Assembly (NCBI GenBank): GCA_902497025.1
Contig: CABVDJ010000001.1
Coordinates: forward strand, 124,001 to 188,000
DNA: 64,000 nucleotides
Source: an uncultured Collinsella sp.
Lineage (GTDB): Bacteria > Actinomycetota > Coriobacteriia > Coriobacteriales > Coriobacteriaceae
Reading direction: 5' to 3'
Position 1 is the stretch's first letter. Each line of letters starts with the position of its first letter. Positions 58,849 through 64,000 of the stretch are shown here, in pieces. A program made the position numbers and the translations under genes. The notes beneath the pieces are model-generated. The model was not told the origin of the DNA and ran no database searches. It worked only from the letters and a program-made list of their open reading frames with translations.

Positions 58849-60102
58849 ATGGCGCAGGAACACGATCTGTTTGATGACATTATCGAGATCAGCAAGGGTT
58901 TCGACTTTCTTAAAAACCCGCTTGGCGGTGTGACCGATGCACTCGATCCGTCGGCGCCGCAGTGGAATCCTGCCGACTACAAGGAGCGTCCGCGCGGTAA
59001 CACCATTCCGTGCCTGACCTGCAAAAACGAAAAGAGCGGCTGCACCGCGTGCATGGACGTGTGCCCGGTCAACGCTATCGAGGTCGAGGAAGACGCCATC
59101 GAGATCCTCGACTCCTGTCGCAAGTGCGGCCTGTGCGCCGCTGCCTGTCCGACCGAGGCAATCATCTCGCCGCGCTTGGCGCCCAAAAACGTCTACGACG
59201 ACATTGTCTCGGCGGCTACGAGCCACGAGACCGCCTACGTCACCTGCACGCGTGCCCTTAAGCGCATGCCGCGCGAGAACGAAGTCGTCGTTGCCTGCGT
59301 GGGCGATATTACGGCCGAGACCTGGTTCTCGGTACTGGCAGACTATCCCAACGTGAGTGTGTACCTGCCGTTGGGCGTGTGCGATAAATGCCGCAACACC
59401 GGCGGTGAGGACATTCTGGGCGAGGCGATTGCGAAGGCCGAGGAGTGGTCCGGCACGGGTATGGGCTTGGAGGTCGACTCCAAGAGCCTCAAATGCCATA
59501 AGCGCCGCGAGTACGAGCGCAAGGAGTACATGGAAAAGATCGCCCGCACCACGGGCCTGACGGTGACCAAGCTCAATCCGGCGACGGCGGCGCTGGCCTC
59601 GGTGACGCAAAAGCTCAAGGCCCATCGCCATCAGATTACCCAGCTGGAGCGCACGCTCAACACCATGTGCGGCACCACGACGACCAAGCGTCGCCGTTCG
59701 CTCACGCACGGGCGGCAGCTGGTGCTCTCGACGCTGCAAAACCACCCCGAGCTTGCCCAGAACATGCAGGTGAGCACGCCGGAGTGCGATTTTGACAAGT
59801 GCACGTCGTGCGGCGAGTGCGTCAATGTATGCCCCACGTTCGCCTGCGATTTGGTGGGAAGCGGTCGCTTTGCACTGGAGTCCACGTATTGCCTAGGTTG
59901 CGGAGCTTGCGTCAAGGTGTGTCCCGAGCATGCGCTTAAGTTGGTTGAGCATGATGCATCCAACCTGGTGGTCGTCGATCCCGAGGCCGAGGAAAAGGCC
60001 GCCCAGAAGGCGAAGGCTCATGAAGAAGCTGAGAAGGTCAAGGCCGAAGCAAAGGCCAAGCTCGACAAGATGCTCGATCAGGTGGAGAAGCTCGCAGACT
60101 AG
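58849..60102 (+). CDS. Ferredoxin-type protein with two 4Fe-4S pairs
   Basis: 417 residues from ATG 58849 (GAGAGGGG upstream). N-terminal cluster Cys: CLTCKNEKSGCTACMDVCP and CRKCGLCAAACP; C-terminal CDFDKCTSCGECVNVCP and CLGCGACVKVCP. A central domain (about 140-270) has no metal site except CDKC and looks like a small Rossmann-type domain. Ends with an Ala/Lys/Glu helix. Electron transfer protein, partners unknown. Confidence 0.82.
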   Translation: MAQEHDLFDDIIEISKGFDFLKNPLGGVTDALDPSAPQWNPADYKERPRGNTIPCLTCKNEKSGCTACMDVCPVNAIEVEEDAIEILDSCRKCGLCAAACPTEAIISPRLAPKNVYDDIVSAATSHETAYVTCTRALKRMPRENEVVVACVGDITAETWFSVLADYPNVSVYLPLGVCDKCRNTGGEDILGEAIAKAEEWSGTGMGLEVDSKSLKCHKRREYERKEYMEKIARTTGLTVTKLNPATAALASVTQKLKAHRHQITQLERTLNTMCGTTTTKRRRSLTHGRQLVLSTLQNHPELAQNMQVSTPECDFDKCTSCGECVNVCPTFACDLVGSGRFALESTYCLGCGACVKVCPEHALKLVEHDASNLVVVDPEAEEKAAQKAKAHEEAEKVKAEAKAKLDKMLDQVEKLAD

Positions 60103-60121
60103 CTAAAAGAACGTAAATGAT

Positions 60122-60152
60122 GGCCGGTGGGACAGGTACTGCCCCACCGGCC
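60122..60152. repeat. Hairpin GGCCGGTGGG / CCCACCGGCC
   Basis: Perfect 10-base inverted arms with an 11-base loop between convergent genes. It may terminate the ferredoxin gene, but no T-run follows on the plus strand. Confidence 0.55.
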
Positions 60153-60223
60153 AAAAAAGTTGCGGTGGAATAGTTCCTGTTTTGCCCTTAAGCTGGCCAT
60201 TCTAGGAACTATTCCACCGCAAC
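60153..60223 (-). terminator. Terminator of the GntR gene with a perfect 20-base stem
   Basis: On the minus strand GTTGCGGTGGAATAGTTCCT pairs perfectly with AGGAACTATTCCACCGCAAC across a 25-base loop, followed by six T. Confidence 0.88.
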
Positions 60224-60233
60224 TAATAAATGG

Positions 60234-60989
60234 TTAGTTCATGCTGCTTTGGTGGCCGGTTCGACCGGTACCGTTGCGCGTCACGGTTTCATGGAGCAAA
60301 AAGAACCCGGGGACCTGTTTTGTCTCGGTGTATTCCATAAGGATGCCGTCGGCGTTGTAGGTCTGCCCGCGTATAACGGCGAGTGCGTTAAAGTCGTCGA
60401 GATCGAGCACGCGCGCATCTTCGGGCGTGGGGTGCTCAATCGTTACATCGCGTTTGCCCGTGGCAATCTTAATGCCAAGGTCTTCTTCGAGGTAACGATA
60501 AATCGAATCGTTGACAATCTCGGGTGTCAGTCCCGGTACCTGTGAGCTTAGGTAATAGGAGTCGTCGGAGCACACGGCATGTCCGTCTGCATAACGAATG
60601 CGTTTGGCGCGTGTGAGCTCACAGCCTTCGGGAAACCCGGTAATCCCGGAGAGTGCCTTGCTACAGACGAGGAGCTCAAAGACGGTGGTGACAGTCTTGA
60701 GCTCAAAGCCTCGGCTGGTCGCGATTTCCTTAAAGGTCTCGAGTCCGCCGCCACCACGACTCTTCTCGTCACTGATGTTGCGAATGACGCGCATGCCTTT
60801 GCCTTGCTGGGGGAGCACGTAACCATCTGCCGCAAGCATCGAGATGGCGCGACGGACCGTCATGCGTGAACAGTCAAACAGCTGCGTGAGCTCAGTCTCC
60901 GAAGGCAGATAACTCTGATAGGCGTATGTGCCGTCGTCAATCGACTGCTTCACGTTGTCATAAATAGTTTGGAAGATGGCTCGCGCCAT
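60234..60989 (-). CDS. GntR-family (HutC/UTRA) transcriptional regulator
   Basis: 251 residues. Winged HTH at about 5-70 (LPSETELTQLFDCSRMTVRRAI) and a UTRA ligand-binding domain (about 90-240, ELTRAKRIRYADG, DSYYLSSQVPG). Such proteins respond to sugar phosphates. Directly upstream of the zinc dehydrogenase on the same strand; the operator-like sites near 62.15-62.29 kb fit the TTGTCTAGACAA-like family sites. Confidence 0.88.
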   Translation of the reverse strand: MARAIFQTIYDNVKQSIDDGTYAYQSYLPSETELTQLFDCSRMTVRRAISMLAADGYVLPQQGKGMRVIRNISDEKSRGGGGLETFKEIATSRGFELKTVTTVFELLVCSKALSGITGFPEGCELTRAKRIRYADGHAVCSDDSYYLSSQVPGLTPEIVNDSIYRYLEEDLGIKIATGKRDVTIEHPTPEDARVLDLDDFNALAVIRGQTYNADGILMEYTETKQVPGFFLLHETVTRNGTGRTGHQSSMN

Positions 60990-61054
60990 GACGGTCTCCT
61001 AGAGCTGGGCGCGTGAACGACGGATGAGGGCCGCCCGCGCAGGTGTCAATCGAT

Positions 61055-62080
61055 TTACTTGCTGGGGTCGATTATATATTTGCCCATGGCACGCAGGGCC
61101 GGGTCTGACAGGATGGCGCCGAGTTCATCGAGGGAAGCTACCTTTGCGACCATCGAGGATACGTCGAGCCTGCCAGAGTCGATGAGCTCGAGCGCGCGAC
61201 GCTGCGTATAAGGGTTGATGTAGGACGAGGTGAGCACAAGCTCCTTCTGGAAGACCTCGAAGGGCTTGACGGTGATTGTCTCATCGGGCTTGGTGAGGCC
61301 GAACATCATGACCGTAGCCTTGTGGCCGGCGATCTGGATGGCCTGCTCGATGGTGACGGGCTTGCCAACACACTCGATAACGACATCGACGTTGCCGACG
61401 CCCTCCTGCTTCAGGCGGGCCGGGACGTCCTCGTGGATGGAGTCGATCGTCAGATCGGCGCCGAGCTTGAGTGCAACCTCGCGTTTGCCCTCGACAGGCT
61501 CGAGCAAGACGACTTTGGTGGCGCCGGCGTTTTTGGCAAGCTGCATCATGAGCAGGCCGATCATGCCGCCGCCGATAACGACAACTGTGCTGCCGGGCTT
61601 GATGCTGCACATATCGATGCCGTGCAGGCAGCAGGCGACGGGCTCGGTCATAGCACCCTGCTCAAAGCTGGTGTGATCGCCCAACTTGTAGACTTGCTGC
61701 ATATCGACGGAGCAGTACTCCGCAAAGCCGCCGTTAACGGTGGTGCCGTAGCCGGTCATATGCTCGCAGTAGTGGTTGATTCCGTCACGGCAGGGTTCGC
61801 AGCAGCCGCAGGGATGGTTTGGGTCGATGCACACGCGATCGCCCGGTTTAAAGCCAGCGACGTCGCTGCCCACGGCCTCGACAACGCCCGCAAACTCATG
61901 ACCAAGGATCGTGGGCGGGGTAACGTCGGCTGCACCCTTGTCGCCTTCATAGATATGAACGTCGGTACCGCAGACGCCGCAAGCTTTGACGTTGATCAGA
62001 ACGTCGCGCCTGCCCACGGCCGGCTTTGCCGATTCCTCGACTCTGAGGTCGTGCTTTCCATAGAAGACCGCGCTTTTCAT
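61055..62080 (-). CDS. Zinc-dependent alcohol/polyol dehydrogenase (sorbitol dehydrogenase-like)
   Basis: 341 residues. GHEFAGVVEAVG holds the catalytic zinc site; structural zinc Cys in PNHPCGCCEPCRDGINHYC; NAD site VVIGGGMIGLLMMQLAK. Probably oxidises a sugar alcohol. Divergent to the PTS gene, so the two may be used together for the same sugar. Confidence 0.88.
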   Translation of the reverse strand: MKSAVFYGKHDLRVEESAKPAVGRRDVLINVKACGVCGTDVHIYEGDKGAADVTPPTILGHEFAGVVEAVGSDVAGFKPGDRVCIDPNHPCGCCEPCRDGINHYCEHMTGYGTTVNGGFAEYCSVDMQQVYKLGDHTSFEQGAMTEPVACCLHGIDMCSIKPGSTVVVIGGGMIGLLMMQLAKNAGATKVVLLEPVEGKREVALKLGADLTIDSIHEDVPARLKQEGVGNVDVVIECVGKPVTIEQAIQIAGHKATVMMFGLTKPDETITVKPFEVFQKELVLTSSYINPYTQRRALELIDSGRLDVSSMVAKVASLDELGAILSDPALRAMGKYIIDPSK

Positions 62081-62437
62081 GGTGACTCCTTAACGTGGCG
62101 GTGAATGTTGTAATGAAGTATAGGTATGCAAACATCCTTATACAAGCCTATCTAGACAAGTCGATAAATATTTTGTTTTAGAAGTTTTAGACAAACAGGC
62201 AATAACAGGCAAAACCTTTGAAATAAACCGTTCACCGTCAAATATCGACCGCTGACCGAACATGGAAACCGTATTAACTTGTCTAGATAAGTGATATGAT
62301 AAAAATAGAAGCGCAAGAAGTCAGGGAAGCGGGCCCACCCGTCCTATTGCACGAGGTACACGCAAACGGCGCGTCTGCGGTCTCGAGTGAAGCCAAAACC
62401 GCAGCCGCTCCGAATGAAGAGAGGGGGATTCCCCGTC
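62081..62437. promoter_or_regulatory. Divergent control region between dehydrogenase and PTS gene
   Basis: 357 bases, AT-rich. ACTTGTCTAGATAAGT (62277-62292), nearly palindromic, lies within a TATTAA-17-TATGAT promoter-like stretch for the PTS gene. A second inverted copy TATCTAGACAAGT is at 62149-62161 near a TATAAG on the minus strand. This suits repression of both genes by one GntR-type protein. Confidence 0.68.
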
Positions 62438-63328
62438 ATGATGCAAAAGATACAACGTTTCGGCGGTGCAATGTACACGCCTGCAATTCTTTTCGCATTT
62501 TCCGGAATCGTCGTCGGCCTGGGTACGTTGTTTACCACCGAGGCGATCTTTGGCGAGATGGCCACTGCGGGTCATCTTTGGTTTGATTGCTGGAATGTGC
62601 TGCTCCAGGGTGGTTGGACGCTCTTTAACCAGATGCCGTTGCTGTTTTGCGTAGCGTTGCCAATCTCGCTCGCGAACAAGCAGAACGCTCGCTGCTGCAT
62701 GGAGGCTTTGGCCATCTACCTTACCTTCAACTACTTTGTAAGCACAATCTTGGGGCAGTGGGGCCCTGTCTTTGGGGTCGACTACTCTGTCGAGGCGGGC
62801 AGCGGTACTGGTCTTGCCACTATCGCAAGCATCAAAACGCTTGATATGGGCATCATGGGCGCGCTTATCATTTCAGGTATCGCCACGATGCTTCACAACA
62901 AGTACTTCGACACCGAACTTCCTGAGTGGCTGGGCGTGTTCTCGGGCTCCGTGTTCATCTATATGATCGGTTTCTTCGTTATGGTTCCGGTCGCTCTTAT
63001 CGCCTGCCTGGTGTGGCCGCATGTTCAGGCTGCTATCTCTGCCTTCCAGGGATTCATCCTTTCCGCCGGTACGTTTGGCGTGGGTGTCTTTGCTTTCTTC
63101 GAGCGCGTGCTGATCCCTACAGGCCTGCACCACTTTATCTATACGCCGTTCTATTACGACAACGCGGCGGTCAACGGCGGCATCTTTGCTGCTTGGGCCA
63201 ACATCCTGCCCCAACTGGCTGCCGATCCGAGCATTGCTCTTAAGGATGCCGCACCCTGGGCTGCCTATACCTGCCCTGGTTGGACTAAGGTCTTCGGCTC
63301 GCTTGGCGTCGCCATTGCGTTTTTATGA
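62438..63328 (+). pseudogene. PTS EIIC (MalX/glucose family), N-terminal part, ends at a frameshift
   Basis: Start MMQKIQRFGG (ATG 62438), about 296 residues. Membrane permease with segments such as ILFAFSGIVVGLGTLF, MGIMGALIISGIATML and FIYMIGFFVMVPVALIACLV and the substrate-domain motif ERVLIPTGLHHFIYTPF. Stops at TGA 63326-63328 within the domain, where relatives continue with a segment like the following frame. Sequence near the stop is GCGTTTTTATGA; one extra T would restore the frame. Confidence 0.8.
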
Positions 63329-64000
63329 CCGCCAAACCCGAGCGCAAGCAGCGCGTCAAGGCTCTGCTCATTCCCGTCACCCTTACCGCTATGCTTTGCG
63401 GTATCACCGAGCCGCTTGACTTCACCTTCCTGTTCATCGCGCCCGGCCTGTTCGTCGTCCACTGCGTGCTCGGAGCGCTTGGCTGCATGGCTCAAAACCT
63501 CCTTGGCGTCGTGGGCATCTTCGACGGCGGCATCATCTCGATGCTCTCGTGGGACTGGCTGCCCCTTTGGGCCGCACACGGTCTGCAGTACGCCATCTCC
63601 ATCCTTGTCGGTCTGTGCTTTACCGCCCTTTGGGTCGTGGTCTTCCGTTTCCTGATCGTCAAGTTCGACTTTAAGACCCCCGGTCGCGAGGATGACGATG
63701 TTGAGGTCGAGCTCAAGTCCAAGGCCGACTACAAGCAAAAGCAGGGCGGTGCTGCTGCTGGCAAATCGGTCGCCCAGAGTAAAGATGATGAGCGCTTGGT
63801 GCTTGCCGAGAAGATCCTCGATCTGCTCGGTGGCACGGATAACATCATCGATGTAACTAACTGCGCTACCCGTCTGCGCGTTAACGTCAAGGACAAGAGC
63901 GTCGTTGCGCCCGAGGCTTCCTTCAAGGCGATCGGTACGCATGGCTTGGTGGTCCAAGGTCAGTCAATCCAGGTCATCATCGGCCTTACCGTCCCGCAGG
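63325..64000 (+). pseudogene. PTS EIIC C-terminal part plus EIIB domain, runs off the window
   Basis: Frame -1 to the fragment before, overlapping by four bases (ATGA). Continues EIIC (LIPVTLTAMLCGITEPLDF, FLFIAPGLF), then a linker, then EIIB with the phosphorylated Cys in TNCATRLRVNV. No EIIA domain is reached within the window. The two pieces together form one IICB gene. Confidence 0.8.

Noticed and set aside
63186..63419. Frame bridging the PTS break
   Set aside because: It translates to a sequence without PTS features; only the frame starting at 63325 continues the EIIC family pattern.

Overview
The window reads as a chromosomal segment of a high-GC anaerobic gut actinobacterium, most likely a Collinsella-like member of the Coriobacteriia. 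This rests on gene content: a methionine synthase operon with a separate reactivation protein, a type III glutamine synthetase, a fused MurT-GatD cell-wall enzyme, ferredoxin proteins, iron alcohol dehydrogenases and a PTS sugar transporter. The genus is an inference, because no 16S or other marker lies in the window.

Left chromosomal flank (1-8355). A DUF711 family gene runs off the left edge. It is followed by the leftward operon metF, metH reactivation protein, metH (5394 to 1166), which makes methyl-tetrahydrofolate and uses it to methylate homocysteine. A 427-base divergent region with a nested palindrome separates this operon from the rightward glnN gene. A 215-base element with 32-base inverted ends, and then the terminator that once served tRNA-Glu, close this flank.

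Prophage (8356-49899). A complete siphovirus-type prophage of about 41.5 kb is inserted exactly at the 3' end of a tRNA-Glu gene, with a 9-base core repeated at both ends. The recombinase is a large serine recombinase at the right end. Reading leftward from 31.8 kb, the order is terminase, portal, minor head protein (fused to a RelA/SpoT-like domain), scaffold, capsid, connectors, tail chaperones with a canonical -1 frameshift site, tape measure, tail tip, a diversity-generating retroelement (DGR) cassette acting on a C-terminally variable receptor-type protein, and lysis genes. From 47.7 to 36.4 kb a leftward early module carries a Cro-like repressor, RusA, DUF1351, ERF recombinase, SSB, a DnaD/DnaC-like replication pair, HNH, MazG-like and many small proteins. 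Between the two modules a small rightward gene group (33988-36344; DUF2958, DUF2786 and unknowns) has its own divergent HTH regulator and operators. The prophage therefore has two separate repressor/operator hubs, at 33.8 kb and 47.8 kb.

The DGR is the most notable system. The order is variable protein, accessory protein (Avd-like), template repeat, reverse transcriptase. A 129-base template and a 129-base variable repeat differ at 12 positions, and all 12 are adenines in the template coding strand. They alter seven residues (six Asn, one Tyr) of the protein's C-terminal lectin-like domain.

Right chromosomal flank (49891-64000). After tRNA-Glu and a cluster of short inverted motifs come murT-gatD (fused), two TPR-like genes, an iron alcohol dehydrogenase, two glycerol dehydrogenase paralogues, a multi-cluster ferredoxin protein, a GntR/UTRA regulator, a zinc sorbitol-type dehydrogenase and a divergent PTS IICB gene. 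The PTS gene is broken by a one-base frameshift and runs off the right edge. The dehydrogenase and PTS genes share a divergent control region with two copies of a near-palindromic site, which suggests a sugar/polyol regulon under the nearby GntR protein.
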